A DNA stretch of 64,000 nt from Prorocentrum cordatum (GCA_963575745.1 CAUYUJ010005047.1:62001-126000); one strand, 5' to 3'; shown: positions 10,780-21,812, counted from the stretch's first letter. Notes: generated by a model not told the origin, from the letters alone. Program-made: numbers and translations.

Positions 10780-10959
10780 GGGGCTCAAGGGACGGGGGCC
10801 AATGCAGACGGGGGTCAGCCAGAGCGCTGGCTCATGCAGGATCCTGCAGATTCAAGGGCGCACGGACCCGGGCTAGGGCGTAGGATCCTGCAGGATCATG
10901 CAGGATCCGGCAAAGCCCGACTGACCCGGGTTTGCATTTACCCGGGTCAGTAGATCCCG
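10780..10959 (+). mobile_element. Family B inverted-repeat element, copy 2
   Basis: This is the clearest copy. The left arm (gacgggggccaatgcagac) and right arm (gtttgcatttacccgggtc) are inverted repeats of about 30 bp, extending out to ggggctc and tagatccc. The centre holds CAGGATCCTGCAGG words. I could not define a convincing target-site duplication. Confidence 0.8.
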
Positions 10960-11222
10960 GAGAGCCACGGATTTTTGTTCATCTCTCGGTGGAGGGGGTC
11001 CGAGAGATGAACAGCGGCGGTGGGAGCGAAGGCCCTTCCGCAAGTAGGCATTATCTGTGAAAGCCCGAATGCCGTTGGGGGAAGCTGCACTCCATGGGTA
11101 ACGTCTGCTGTCACGTTGGTGTTGCCAGGTGCCCTTCTGTTGCAGGGGTTGTGGAGCCGCAACACTAAGGGGACCCCATAGCATCGTCACAGCCACACAT
11201 GCACACATTCGCGACGCATGAT

Positions 11223-11394
11223 TAGATGCAGGAGGGGAAAAACACACAGACACAATTAATCGGCGATTCCCAGAAGATACAGGAAGATATTGAAAGTGGG
11301 GGGGAGACAAAAACCCAGAAAAAATATTGGAAAATATGGGAATAGTTTTATTTGTGTGTATTCATTTGTGTGTCCCAGTTCCCCTTCATAGATG
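11223..11394 (+). mobile_element. Family A element, copy 2, with 6-bp target-site duplication
   Basis: The element is 11229-11388 (CAGGAGG ... ccccttca). TAGATG flanks it at 11223-11228 and 11389-11394. The sequence follows copy 1 with scattered substitutions. Confidence 0.85.
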
Positions 11395-11760
11395 TCGAGT
11401 ACAGTTGCGTGATTCATGCTTGAATTCTAGAAGTCTGCGGCGGAGTACCTCAGGCATGATCTGAGGCTATCCGTCCTGCCCGCGTGCCTGCTCTCCTTCC
11501 CGCATCGGTCTTCACAACGCTCACCGTGAGGGCCTCTCGATCGAGGACTGTCGAGTCCTCTGCACGGCAAGATCGAGGCCGGGTATGGAGGTCGAACCGC
11601 CGGACTCGTGAGGTTCTTCATTTGCGAGTTCCCTTGTTGAGGTCAAGAGGTCTCTCCACCGTCTCGGTAGGAAGCAGGCTGCAGCTCCCAGGGCTGCTGC
11701 TGCTGCCATAACGCCTCGCGCCTCGGGAGCTGGCCGCGCGCGGGCGCGTCCGCCGTGCAG
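11395..11760. other. No feature recognised upstream of candidate exon
   Basis: No repeat copy recognised. The right end (about 11700-11760) would be the intron end before the exon at 11761. Confidence 0.35.
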
Positions 11761-11900
11761 GGCCGAGGAGCGGAGGCCGGGCGAGCCCCGGCGAAGCGTC
11801 CCGGCCCCCCGCCAGGACAGCAAGCTGCAGGTCGCCGCGAAGCCCACCGAGGAGGTGGCGCAGGTCCCGCAGTACGAGACCCAGCGGAAGATACCAACAG
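11761..11900 (+). CDS. Candidate exon, charged/proline-rich protein
   Basis: After the acceptor gcgtccgccgtgcag (ending 11760) and one base of phase, 46 codons are open. They read AEERRPGEPRRSVPAPRQDS, then KLQVAAKPTEEVAQVPQYET, then QRKIPT, up to a possible AG|GA donor at 11900. Codon third positions are strongly G/C, and the peptide looks natural, unlike the opposite strand. It abuts a Family B element at 11911, which would lie in the following intron. No domain is recognised; it could belong with the other plus-strand exons. Confidence 0.45.
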
Positions 11901-11910
11901 GACGGGCATC

Positions 11911-12152
11911 GGGAGCCTTGAGACGGGGGTCAATGCAAACGGGGGTCAGCCACGGCGCAGGATCCTGCAAGATCCTGCGACGACCCCCTCTGGCTGACCC
12001 GGGTTAGGGAGCCGTTCGTGGCCGCGAGGCGGCCGCGCCTATTGGCTGACCCCGGTTTGCGAGGACCTGCGCTGCAGTTTGTTTTTCCTGCATTGCAGTT
12101 TTTGGTTTCCAGCTGACCCGGGTCTGGATTGACCCGGGTCAGAAGATCCCCG
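11911..12152 (+). mobile_element. Family B inverted-repeat element, copy 3, with internal insertion
   Basis: The ends match the family (gagacgggggtcaatgcaaac; acccgggtcagaagatcccc), but the centre differs from other copies. It includes extra 'ttggctgaccccggtttgcg' and a T-rich stretch, so it is a diverged or rearranged copy. Confidence 0.7.
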
Positions 12153-13002
12153 AGGGCAGTTTATGTCACACGCCTTGCAGGAGCACACGTGTTCAGCGTG
12201 TGTGTGTGTGTTCTTGTACTGGCGGGTGCAAGGACGTGACGGATCTGTCGTGCATGCTGCATGTTAGAGTTAGCATGTATGAGCATCTTTTCAGCGTGTT
12301 GATTGATTATCCACTGTCGCATGTTCTTCGCACTCGCCTCTCGCCATGGTTTGCTGTCAAGGGTACTGCTGACTGCCTGCTTTTCGGAAACTTGGTCAAG
12401 GTGGTCATCTTGGTTGACGAAGCCAGCTGGCAAAGCTCACTGGGTTGTGTCCGCAACATGGGGGGAGTTGGCTGGGCAAACAGACTTGACTCGCTGGGAT
12501 GGCCGGCCAGCTCGTGGCGCGAATTTCTAAGTGTCCTGACGCAAGCGGGGTGAGCCCTCGACAGGGCTGCGCCACATTGCACATCGGAGTCCACTCCGAA
12601 GCGGCGCTGTCGAGGAGGCGTGTGCCTGGAGGGCGTCCATGAGACCCGCGTCGTCGCAAATCTCGGACGCCGACTGGACACGACCGTTTGGACCAGAACG
12701 GCGAGGGTTGAGTCCGAATAGACTCGAAAGGAACAGCTGTGACGACATCTTCCGCGAGGCGCTCGCCTCTGGGCAGGTTGCAGAGAACACAAGAGCTCCT
12801 AACCCGAATAGCGCGATGAGAACGTGGCCTCACTGCGGCCCCCGTCTTCGCACTCGGGATGCTAAGTCTGGGCGGGTTGGTCCGATACGTCTGCAGAAAA
12901 GACCCCCGTGTCCCTAGTGCTTTTGGCCCTCCTGCCTTAGGTCCGTCCCCAAAGGGTTAGGGGTACTTTCGTTGCTCATCGGCAGGGGGTCGGGGATGCT
13001 TT
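12153..13002. other. No supportable gene
   Basis: A short (GT)n run near 12200-12210, otherwise unique sequence. Both strands have open frames of about 100-160 codons without recognisable content. Confidence 0.35.
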
Positions 13003-13190
13003 GGACGCCCGAAATGGGCACGGAAAGAATGGGTACGATGCCCAACAGCAGTTCCTGTTCATGTTGAGCCGGATCCGCTGTCCACGCCGCCGTGGCCCGT
13101 GCCCATTCGAGACAGGAGGCCGCCCGCCCAACAGCGGCCGCTGTCGGTTTGGGACAACAGTTGTTGTTGGGGATTGTACCATTCTTTTCG
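13003..13190. mobile_element. Family C inverted-repeat element, copy 1 (right arm truncated)
   Basis: The left arm is ggacgcccgaaatgggcacg, then aaagaatgggtacgatgccc. The inverted right arm is present only as far as 'ggattgtaccattctttt', where a (GGA)n tract begins exactly. Compare the full copy at 15903-16110. Confidence 0.8.
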
Positions 13191-13720
13191 GAGGAGGAGG
13201 AGGAGGAGGAGGAGGAGGAGGAGGAGGAGGAGGACGGGAGGAGGAGGAGGAGGAGGAGAGGAGGAGGAGGAGGAGGAGGAGGAGGAGGAGGAGGGGAGGA
13301 GGGGGGGAAGGAGGAGGAGGAGGAGGAGGAGGGAGAGCCCGCGGTGCTGCGCTGCGTCGGCCCGTCCCCCCCCCCCCGGGCCTGCGGCCGCGGGGCACAC
13401 GCCGGCGGGGCGCCCCGGGCCGGGGAGAAGCCAGGAGGCCGCACGGCGCGGCACACGCCTGGGCGGTGGCAGGGGGGCCAGGGGCACACCCTCCTCCTCC
13501 TCTCCTCCTCCTTCCTCCTCCTCCTCCTCCTCCTCCTCCTCTCCTCCCCCCTCCTCCTCCTCCTCCTCTCTCTCCTCCTCCTCCCTCCTCCTCCTCCTTC
13601 CTCCTCCTCCTCCTCCTCCTCTCCTCCTCCTCCTCCTCCCTCCTCCTCCCTCCCTCCCCCTCCTCCTCCTCCTCCTCCTCCTCCTCCCCCCTCCTCCTCC
13701 CTCCCCCTCCTCCTCAGGAG
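13188..13720. repeat. (GGA)n then (CTC)n, an inverted pair of tracts
   Basis: (gga)n spans about 13188-13335 and (ctc)n about 13489-13715. They are separated by about 150 bp of GC-rich sequence, so the two tracts could pair as a large hairpin. The second tract ends 'ctcctcctcag|gaggg', an acceptor-like junction with no clear exon behind it. Confidence 0.9.
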
Positions 13721-13738
13721 GGAAGGGGAACAACAAGC

Positions 13739-13907
13739 GGCATAAACATGAAACAACTCGGAGGTCCGCGCGGAATTCTTGCATCGGCGCTGGGGCCCCC
13801 CGGCGGCGCCTCCGGCGCCGCCCCCGGCGCGCTCCGCGCGCCAGGGAGGGGGGTCCAGCGCCGATCCGAGAATTCCGCGCGGACCTCCGAGTTGTTATGT
13901 TTATGCC
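13739..13907. mobile_element. Family H foldback element
   Basis: Near-perfect inverted arms of about 55 bp begin ggcataaacatgaaacaact at the left and end in the complement at the right. They enclose a small GC-rich loop (cggcggcgcctccggcgccg). Only this copy is in the window. Confidence 0.85.
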
Positions 13908-13967
13908 ACTTCTTGTGCCCCTACTGAATAGACACGGATCTCAGGATGCCTGATATGTTCTCTGCTT

Positions 13968-14061
13968 TCTAGGTTCCGTCTTCCCCCCACTTCCCACATT
14001 TTCCCATCTTTTCCTGGGAGAATCGGCGATTGCTTGCGTCTGTGTGTTTCTTACCCTCCTG
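13968..14061 (-). mobile_element. Family A element, 3'-truncated copy on the minus strand
   Basis: Read on the minus strand from 14061 it begins CAGGAGGG and follows the family to 'gggggaagacggaacctag', then stops; the last ~70 bp are missing. It shows that the family inserts in both orientations. Confidence 0.75.
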
Positions 14062-14389
14062 ATTCTGGTGTGTTACATGCCAAAACGACAACGACTGGAG
14101 TGTTGACCAGGGCCCCACCAAGCGAAGGAAAGAAGCACACGGTCGTCACACGGTACGGCGTTGTGCTGCGGTGTCTTGCTTTAACGGACATCCGTTGTAA
14201 CTGCACTGTGGGACTCGGTATGTAATGACGTAGCTTGCGTTGCTCGGATTGAGAAGCATTGAATTGAGGTGCTTTACATTGCCCCCGTTTGCGTCTTATT
14301 ATAGTGCGTTGTTTCAACTTGCTTTGAGTTTGAGCTTGAATTGGTGTGGGTTGCTTTACTTTACGTCACAAGCCAGTGCTTATTAGTAC
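14062..14389. other. No feature recognised
   Basis: Unique sequence; no gene or repeat. Confidence 0.35.
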
Positions 14390-14900
14390 TGCGACGCATT
14401 GATTGCAATCCACCGCAATGCATCGCTACGCAATGCCAACCATCGCAGGGCAACGCATTGCAATGCAAATAATGCAACGCCATCCATGGAACCGAACATG
14501 AGCGTCGATATAATGAAAGGCAATGTGCTGCAACGTATTGCAACGCGAGCCAGCGTTATTCGCTATAACGCAACGCAACGAGCAAACCGTCGATTCAAAG
14601 CAGCACACTGCAACACAAAGCCATGCAGCGCTATGCAACACGATGCTATGCAAGACGATGTTATGCACAACACTTTCACTGCAAACCAAGGCAAACCGAT
14701 CCCACGAACCACTATGAAAAACAACGCCGCGCAAATGCAAATCAACGCAGATGCAGCGTCCTGCATTGCGACGCACTTCTATGCGGAGCGCCGCACCGAA
14801 CAGATGGAGCGCAGTGCACAGCAACGCGTGGCACTGCGCAACCAACCGATGCATGACAATACAAAGCAACGCAGGTCAAAGCAGCGCAATGTAAGCGACA
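14390..14900. repeat. Degenerate GCAAYGCA word repeat
   Basis: The plus strand is packed with words such as gcaatgca, gcaacgca and gcgatgca at a roughly 5-10 bp rhythm, as in 1590-1690. I read it as a decayed very-short-period tandem repeat. The long open frames on both strands follow from this vocabulary. Confidence 0.65.
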
Positions 14901-15320
14901 TTGCACTCGAAGCCAAGCCTCGATCGAGTTGGGAGCGTTGTTTTTCGAAGGGACCGTGGCCGCGCAGACGGGGACGGGAAGACCGGGGAGGCATGCCATG
15001 CGAGAGTCTGGATGTGCCGTCACGATCCCCGGATCGTGCTGCTGCGGTCGCCACACAGCGGAGCCACGCGGCCCTGGCGATTGCCTAGGATGGGCACTGT
15101 TGGTGGTGGCGCTGCTCGTCGCCGCCGTCGTCCTCCTCTTCTCAAGATCGTTTACTCGACCCCTATCCCCAGCTCCATCCTCATCCCGAGCCCAACATTT
15201 CACCAACCCAGTCGTTACCAGCCTGGAACATGTCCCTATCCCTATGCTGTGCACCTCCTCATCACGATGCCAATCTTAGGGATTCCCTTATTTTTCAAAA
15301 CCCTAATGGTAAAGTCGGGG
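14901..15320. other. No feature recognised
   Basis: Unique sequence without a supportable gene. Confidence 0.35.
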
Positions 15321-15322
15321 TA

Positions 15323-15487
15323 CACCTTAGGCGATGCTTAAGAAAACCCAGATTTTCGGCCAGAGTCTCGATTATTCTTAACGTTTCAATGCAAACCTTA
15401 GGATTGTGATAGAAATGTTGGGTTTTTATTCAAATTCTGAGACTATGAATTTCTTAACCCATGATTTCTTAAGCATTTCGCGGGGTG
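15323..15487. mobile_element. Family T inverted-repeat element flanked by TA
   Basis: The left end is CACCTTAGGCGATGCTTAAG and the inverted right end is cttaagcatttcgcggggtg. TA lies outside both (15321-15322 and 15488-15489). Outside the TA the flanks also resemble each other ('tttcaaaaccct' at about 15297 and 15495). AT-richer than the surroundings. Confidence 0.75.
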
Positions 15488-15489
15488 TA

Positions 15490-15820
15490 TACCTTTCAAA
15501 ACCCTGCTGGCAAAAGCCTGTATCCCCATCTAGGGGGGCAGATCGGCCGGCGGGGCCCAGGCCACGCCCATAGGGGACGGGGGTCGGCTACGGGATGCTC
15601 ATCTTCCCTGTCCTCGCCCACCTCGCCTTCCTCCTGGTCCGGCTCGCCGTCGTCCTTCTCGCTTTCCTCCTCGACCATCTCGGCTCTTCTCCTTGTCCTC
15701 GCCGTCGTCCTCCTCGTCTTCGTCCTCGTTTCGTCGGCGTCCTCTGGCGTCCGAGCGGCGGTGCGGCGTGCGCGCTCGTTCCACTGCGGCCGTGCCGGCC
15801 GCGAGCGCCGCGCCCGCGAG
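15490..15820. other. Unique GC-rich sequence upstream of candidate exon
   Basis: No repeat copy. It contains pyrimidine-rich stretches (ttcctcctggtccggctcgc, about 15627) that could serve the acceptor at 15820. Confidence 0.35.
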
Positions 15821-15881
15821 GGCGCATGGACCTGAAGGAGCGGCAGAGGCTCCGGGAGCAGATGGACATGCTCGAGATCAG
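15821..15881 (+). CDS. Candidate micro-exon, coiled-coil-like
   Basis: An AG|G acceptor at 15820/15821 and an AG|GC donor at 15881/15882 bound 61 nt that read RMDLKERQRLREQMDMLEI with two bases left over (AG). The next candidate exon at 17778 begins with one base G, completing an Arg codon, so the two join in phase. The peptide is highly charged and helical in character, and no stop or low-complexity DNA is involved. I do not recognise the protein. Confidence 0.45.
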
Positions 15882-15902
15882 GCGAGGGGGAGGAAGAGGA
15901 TC

Positions 15903-16110
15903 TGGACGCCCGAGACGGGCACGGAAAGAACGGGTACGATGCCCAACAGCAGTTCTGGTTCATTCTGAACAGGATTCGCTGTCCGCGCCGCCGCGGCCTG
16001 TGTCCATTCGAGACAGAAGGCCGCCCGCCCAACAGCGGCCGCTGTTGGTTTGGGACAACATTTGTTGTTGGGCATTGTACCCATTCTTTCGGTACCCATT
16101 TCGGGTGTCC
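15903..16110. mobile_element. Family C inverted-repeat element, copy 2 (complete)
   Basis: Long inverted arms of about 50 bp (ggacgcccgagacgggcacg at the left; its near-complement ending tttcgggtgtcc at the right) surround a centre containing 'caacagcggccgctgttggt'. AAGAGGA occurs just outside each end, offset by a few bases, a possible target duplication. About 208 bp, non-coding. Confidence 0.85.
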
Positions 16111-16251
16111 AAAGAGGAGACGATGAGGGAAGAGGGGTGTGGCGCGGAGTCGAGGGGGAGGGGAAGGGATGCGGAGGAGGAGGATGAAGGGGTGACGATG
16201 CGATGGGGCAGGGAGTGGGACGGCAAGGAATGATAGGGTGCGTAGAACAGG

Positions 16252-16640
<389 letters not shown>

Positions 16641-16749
16641 GTGGAGGAAATGAAGGAGGATGAGACGAAGAAGGGGTATTGAATGTGCTAAGTCTGCTTT
16701 CCTGTTCTGCCGCTGAAAGGTCTTCCGAGCCGTGATATTCTATATCTTT

Positions 16750-16900
16750 GTTTGTTTTCTTTCTCTCTCTCTCTCCCCATATATGTGTCTCTCTCCCTTT
16801 CTTTGTTCTGTATGTTTTAAGATGTAAGTTTCGCATTTTTTTTTTGTTTTCTCTCTCTCTCTCTCTCTCTTTGTTTCTCTCTCTCTCTCTCGCTGTGTCT
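16750..16900. repeat. (TC)n-rich tract
   Basis: Repeated 'ctctctctct' and 'tttctctctc' blocks. Confidence 0.85.
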
Positions 16901-17195
16901 CTTACCGTGTTCTCGCCAGCTATCTTTATGTATCTATCATTCGTTTTCCCCCCCTCGCTCTATATGTCGATCCCTGTCTGTATGCGTAGATATTCATAGC
17001 ATTGCCTCTTTGGCTGCGTTCGGTGCCCTCTTCCCATCTGGGAGGTATTGCCGTGGCTTCCGCCGCCCGAACTCCGTACACGTCTAGGTGCACCTTGGAA
17101 ATCCGAGCGAAAACCACCAATCGTGTCGCTTTCCATGTCGCCTTCTATTGGCTACCCGCTTGCGCCGATTCGCTACTTGCTTCTGTCATATCGAC

Positions 17196-17345
17196 TGTGC
17201 GTGGGGGGGGGGGGGGGGGGGCGGGCGGAAGAGGGGGGGGGGGGGCAGGTGGGTGGCGGGGGCCCGTCAATCCGTGGAGGGTTGGGCCAGGTTGGTGGGG
17301 CGGAAGAGGGGAGGGTTGGGCAGGTTGGTGGCGGGGGCCCGTCAG
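17196..17345. repeat. Poly-G and 'ggcaggttggtggcgggggc' direct repeat
   Basis: A run of about 18 G begins near 17203. Then 'ggtggcgggggcccgtca' occurs twice (about 17253 and 17327). Confidence 0.75.
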
Positions 17346-17444
17346 GCGCCGTGATAACTGTAAGCGTGAAGGTCTTCCGGCAGAAGTTTGGAGCACCCCT
17401 GATGCTACGCAAAGCCAGAATTGCGATTAGAGGCTGCCCCATGC

Positions 17445-17665
17445 AGGGCTCGTTTCGATTCCTCCGATTCGATTAGATTCGATTTCGATGGTTTCCGATT
17501 CCGATTCGATTCGATCTGGGATTCCGATTTGAGTTCCGATTTCTTATTGGAGGCATACTAGCCTGCCGATTCCTGCCGATCCGACTTTTCCCGACTGAAT
17601 TGCCAATTTCCGACGATCCGATTCATGTCGATCGCCGATCCGACTTGTCGATCCGATCCTGGGCT
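17445..17665. repeat. Degenerate CCGATTCGAT repeat
   Basis: Repeated 'ccgattcgatt', 'tccgatttc' and 'gccgatcc' words on a 10-12 bp rhythm. The sequence is the complement in style of the 'gaatcagcacg' array at 57239-57415. Confidence 0.7.
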
Positions 17666-17777
17666 CTCCTGCCCCATGCGTGCATGCCGGTGCGCCTGGC
17701 CGTTTGTGTTCTGCCTCGGAGTCGTGCCCCGGTGGAGGGCCGTCGTTTGTTTGCTTTTGAGAACCTGCCCAGCACAG

Positions 17778-17837
17778 GCGCGCGGAGAACATCCAGAAGA
17801 AGCGCCAGGCCAACAAGGAGACCCGTCGCGATAGCAG
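17778..17837 (+). CDS. Candidate micro-exon, K/R/Q-rich
   Basis: The acceptor gcccagcacag|G precedes one phase base and 19 codons, RAENIQKKRQANKETRRDS. An AG|GC donor at 17837/17838 leaves two bases. The frame stays open without the donor to 18144, so the exon could be longer. It joins in phase to the exon at 15821 to give ...MLEI-R-RAENIQ. The peptide is basic and helix-prone; function unknown. Confidence 0.45.
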
Positions 17838-18859
17838 GCCGGAGTCCCGGCAAGAGCAGATGTTGTCCATGCAGCGATGGAACAATCAGCCTCGAATTGA
17901 GTTCCCGGGGTCGGGGGAGCGTAAGACCCGGGTTTGCCAGGACTCGGGTTCGCCATCGTTTTTTGACGACCGCGCCTCGGACTTTGACGAGGAGGAGTTT
18001 CGTGGGATGTCTGCAGCGGGAGGCCTCGTCAAAATGCAGGCTCGGCCTCGTCATTTTTTTGACGACCTCGTCGGGGATTTCCGAGTCCCCTGTACCCAGG
18101 TCTTACGTCCCCCTGACAGGGGTGGTGCATGTCTAGCCGTCTAGCCTCAGGGGTGCCAACACGTTCTGCCGTGCTCATCTTGACATGAATGGGGGGACGT
18201 CGTTGCTGGCGCATGTGCAGCCACCACTGCTAGCGTGGTCTCGCGCTTTGGCTCTACTCCGAACGTAGGCATATCTGAACGTGAACGCATATGCCTCCGT
18301 GGCTGTCATGTTAAAAGGAGTTTCTGCATGCTACAATCACCCCTTGTTGCGAGCCGCGTCCTCTTGAGCCGTTGACGTCGTCGCCGCCAGCATTACAGAT
18401 CATGATGTTTGTGATGATGTGGGCACACACGCAGTTGCAATATTGGCACTCACCAGCTTGCCGCATGGACCCACATCGGACTTCAAGCTCCATAGCTGAC
18501 AATGCGATACCAGGAGTGTCGAGTCATATCCAGCTGCCTTTTGAGACCCGCCGCCATGCCAGTGCAACCTTTGGTGGCATCGCTTCGAGCATCGAAGGCC
18601 GTAACATGTGGCATCTCCTTGTTTCTCCTCGTGGAAGGGGATCTCGTGAGGGGTTGTCTGGGCGGCCTGGGGGCTGTCTTTGGGCTCCTGCAGGGGGGTG
18701 GGGCATCCCTGGGCCCGCGCTGGGCCATTTCGGGGAGATCTGTCGATGCCCTCGCGGAACCATCTGGAGCCGACGTGCGCAGGAACCGCACAGCCTCCAA
18801 AGCCCGCAGAACTGTGTTTGTGATTTCGGCATTCTTGGAGGTCCGCAGTGTATGCTTAA
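17838..18859. other. Unique sequence; open frame to 18144
   Basis: The frame of the previous candidate exon remains open to 18144. Two near-copies of 'tttttgacgacc' at 17960 and 18055 form a weak direct repeat. No other feature. Confidence 0.35.
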
Positions 18860-19008
18860 GTCGGGCCTGTCCCTCTACAGGGGGAAAATTCAAAAATAGG
18901 CAAAAAATAGTCTGGCGACTACTTTTTTACAATTTTTGAGCATTTTTGAGATTGGGGGGTACTTTTTATTTTTCGTCCAAAACCCCCCTGCAGGGGGACA
19001 TGCCCGAC
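18860..19008. mobile_element. Family E inverted-repeat element, copy 2
   Basis: The left end GTCGGGCCTGTCCCTCTACA and right end tgcagggggacatgcccgac are inverted repeats. The AT-rich interior (aaaaatagtctgg ... tttttcgtccaaaa) matches copy 1. The TGAA flank seen at copy 1 is not present here. Confidence 0.8.
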
Positions 19009-19107
19009 CTAGGTGTATGCGTTTTTTGTAATGCGTTGGAGGCCAGTTGGTGCACCCTGGGTGGCCCTGACAGCCAGTCGGGCAGAGCTGATCCGCTGTG
19101 CCAGGGG

Positions 19108-19258
19108 TGGGCGCGCGACCTGCACAGGAGTGAGCGCGCCCGGGCACGGTCAAAGGGCTCCCACGGGCTCATCAGATCTGGGGGCAGGGCGGCGGGGGGG
19201 CGACGACGGCGGCGCCGGCGACGGCGAGGGACCAGGGGTCAGAGCGCGCGACGGCCCC
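19108..19258 (+). repeat. Repeat R, copy 1
   Basis: From 'gggcgcgcgacctgcac' to 'gagcgcgcgacggcccc' this is about 85-90% similar to 32691-32829. In copy 2 a Family C element follows directly, while here the sequence continues without it. Confidence 0.75.
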
Positions 19259-20097
19259 AAACGTCGGAACCCAGGGGAGCAGCTCAGCAGAGCTGCAGCG
19301 GGAGGTGCCCGAGGGCAGTTTCCAGCGAGAGCAGCTCGGAGAGGTTCCTGGGCATAGCCGCCGGAGGAAACTTCCAGCAAGAGCAGTTCAGCAACATTCT
19401 AGAAGGCGCCTCGCCTCGTACCCTGCAGAAGTTCTCCTCAGAATCTGTGGCTTGCCTTTAACTATTGGTAGAGAGCGGTACAGTGGTCAGACAGGATCCG
19501 TGCCAAACGCATGAGTTTCCCACCACTCGGACCCGTCCCAAACCTATCGGGTTCGCATAGGATCCGTCCATGGAGATTCGGACCCGCATGGGGTCCGCAG
19601 CGGATTCGTACCTGCATCCGACGCCCAAGGCGAGGCTGACACTCCTGAAAGGGGACCTTCGTCAACGTTTGCGGGGGCCCCTGCAGTCGGTTTCAGGCGC
19701 CCCACGCTTCGCCCATCGCCCGCGACCTGCCGCCCAACTCCCTTTCCCCAGGGTGGCTGGGCCGACGGCCCTTGGCCTAGCTGGGCCAACAGTCTTGCAC
19801 CTTCGTGCGGCCTGATACTTCGGGCCGACTTCTCAAATCGTATCAACTTCCTGATTGGGAACCGTTGGGTCGCTGTTGGGGCAATATGCGGCTATCTTGG
19901 CTGCCATGGTGGCATGCCTGGGTGCTATTGGTATCCAGGTTGGGCCGATGCCTCCCCGAGCTGGAGAGGAGAGGCTGGGGACGTCTCTCGAGCGAGAGGG
20001 GGGGCGGACCACGCCACCAGGGAGACCCCCCTTGCTCCGCGCATCCCCTCGTCCTGGGGGTGTTGGTGCCGCCTTTGCTTTGTTCCTGGGGAGAGAG
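19259..20097. other. No supportable gene
   Basis: Contains small imperfect palindromes around 19520-19600 (gggtccg/cggaccc). No repeat family or exon is clear until 20098. Confidence 0.35.
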
Positions 20098-20139
20098 GGC
20101 CGCGAGGAGCGGTTCCTGCAGAAGATCTTCCTGATGAAG
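20098..20139 (+). CDS. Candidate micro-exon, weak
   Basis: AG|G at 20097/20098 is followed by GREERFLQKIFLMK in a frame that stays open to 20245. A GA-type donor (aag|gag) at 20139 is assumed, and its position is uncertain. The peptide resembles the other charged plus-strand segments, but its start phase does not fit directly after 17778-17837. Confidence 0.3.
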
Positions 20140-20864
20140 GAGGAGGACGGGCCGCTTTGTGTGCCTCGCCGCGGCAGTGCCGACGGCGCCCCCGGTGCAG
20201 CAAGATCGCAGAAGGGGAGCGCCTGGGCGTGGAGTTTCAGTCACTAAGTCAAAACAGATGCCCAATCCCAAAAACGCGAGGGCCAAGACAAAATGCAGGC
20301 TCCTCGAGACTTCGGGGAGGGAGATTTTGGGGTAGGGTTTTACCAGGGCGACGACGACGAACGCAAAACATACCCCCGAAATCTTTGGCCGATCTTCGAA
20401 TCCTCGGTGAATCCGCGATTTTGGGATTGGGGATGTGTTTTTTCGTGGTCATTTGGGTTCGCGCAGCACCAGTGCCGCCACTGCTTGCGCGCTCGCTGAT
20501 CGCGCTTGTCTTGTGCTGCCTTCGGCCAGCACCCTGGCAGACGGCTGCCACTGGGAGGCACGACCAGAAGTGTCCAAGGGCCCCGTCCTGGGCGTCTCGT
20601 CGCTGGCTCCACGGGCGTGCGGAAGCCGAGACTGGTGCAGCGGGAGGAGTCAGAGAGCTCGCCTGGGGGCGATCGTGCCGAGGAGAGCCGTGCTGACGCG
20701 GGCCGATCTCTCCCGCCCTCGAGCCGCTCCCTCTGCCCATCGTCTGGCCGCCCTCCAACCGCCTCGTGTCTCCTCTCTCTCTGGCCCTCCTGCTCTCCCT
20801 GCTCGGTCTCCCGGTCATGGCACCCCGTCCTTCCCTCGGTCTCCCCCCCCTATCCCCCCTCACC
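20140..20864. other. No supportable gene
   Basis: Open frames on both strands, no recognised domain or repeat copy. Confidence 0.35.
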
Positions 20865-20997
20865 TTGGCATCGCTCGGACGTGTGCATTTTTCCTTCGGC
20901 GGGGACTATCGAGAGGAGCATCCTTGATCATTTGGCGAAAAAACCACGCACGAAACCGACAACAAACACAGGGAATGGACGTCCGAGCGATGGCGAG
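20865..20997. mobile_element. Family K inverted-repeat element, copy 1
   Basis: The ends tggcatcgctcggacgt and acgtccgagcgatggcgag are inverted repeats of about 20 bp. The interior carries 'aaaaaaccacgcacgaaacc'. A second copy lies inside a Family J element at 50787-50915. Confidence 0.8.
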
Positions 20998-21131
20998 TCA
21001 GTCTTCCGCCTGCTCGCTGCGCTCGAGCGCTCCGGGAAGTCGAGGCGCGTGCCCCCCGCGCGCGTGGTTATTGCCGTGGGGTCTCCTGCGCGCGGCCCAG
21101 GGCCCTGGCGGAGCACCCCAAAGGGGAGCGC

Positions 21132-21306
21132 TCCGTTCAGGAGGGAAAGGTTTACACAGACACAATGAATCGTCGACTCCCAGGAAGATGTGCAAAGATA
21201 TGGGAAGTGGGGGGAAGACAAACAAACCCAAACATATGGGAGCATCTGGGGAATCTTTTTATTTGTGTGTATTCATTTTTGTGTGTCCTGGGGCCCCTTC
21301 ATCCGT
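21132..21306 (+). mobile_element. Family A element, copy 3, with 5-bp target-site duplication
   Basis: The element is 21137-21301 (tCAGGAGGG ... ccccttca). TCCGT flanks it at 21132-21136 and 21302-21306. Confidence 0.8.
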
Positions 21307-21764
21307 GCCTCTCCCTGCCCCACTCACGGCGCTCCTCCCTGCAGGGCCAGCGGGGCGAGAGGCCGGGAGCGTGGCAATACCGTCGGAGTGTGTCGACATC
21401 TGCTGTGTTGGTTGTCTCTGTCTCCTTTGCGCCCGTATATCCATGCACGGATCGATCCATGTTCCGAGTTCTATCTCTCTCTCTCTCTCTGTCTGTCTGT
21501 TTGGATGCCAATCTCCCTCTCTCTCTCAATGTCCACCTCGATGCGCGCGCGCGTGGGATGCAGCAAGCGGGAGGACCAGGGGGGAGGAAGACGATGGGTG
21601 TCGGAGGTGGATGCAGGCTGTTTCCGCTGTTTTTGAATGTTCGCATAGCGCGTCGTGGTGTGCGCGCGTGGGTGGTGATGGACGAGTGCACAGGGCACGC
21701 GGCACGTGTCTTTCTTCGAGCTTTCCTGCCCGCCGTTGATCGGACACGAATCGATCTCCCGCAG
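21307..21764. other. Mostly unique; (TC)n near 21475-21525
   Basis: Short ctctctct and tgtctgtctg runs. The pyrimidine-rich end (tcgatctcccgcag, 21751-21764) forms the acceptor of the next exon. Confidence 0.4.
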
Positions 21765-21812
21765 GACGCAAGGAAGAAGCGGGCCGTGCAGGAGAAGATC
21801 GAGCGCGAGCAG
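21765..21812 (+). CDS. Candidate micro-exon of 48 nt, coiled-coil-like
   Basis: The acceptor tcgatctcccgcag|GAC and donor GAGCAG|gctatg bound exactly 16 codons, DARKKRAVQEKIEREQ, phase 0 at both ends. AG|G acceptors and GC donors are known features of dinoflagellate introns. The peptide is charged and helical. No family assigned. Confidence 0.45.

Noticed and set aside
13003-13190. Family C as part of a coding gene (long open frames cross it)
   Set aside because: Three copies align end to end as inverted-repeat elements, in unrelated surroundings and frames.
17440-17680. tRNA gene, because of GTTTCGATTCC resembling a T-arm
   Set aside because: It lies in a degenerate CCGATTCGAT repeat and no cloverleaf could be assembled.
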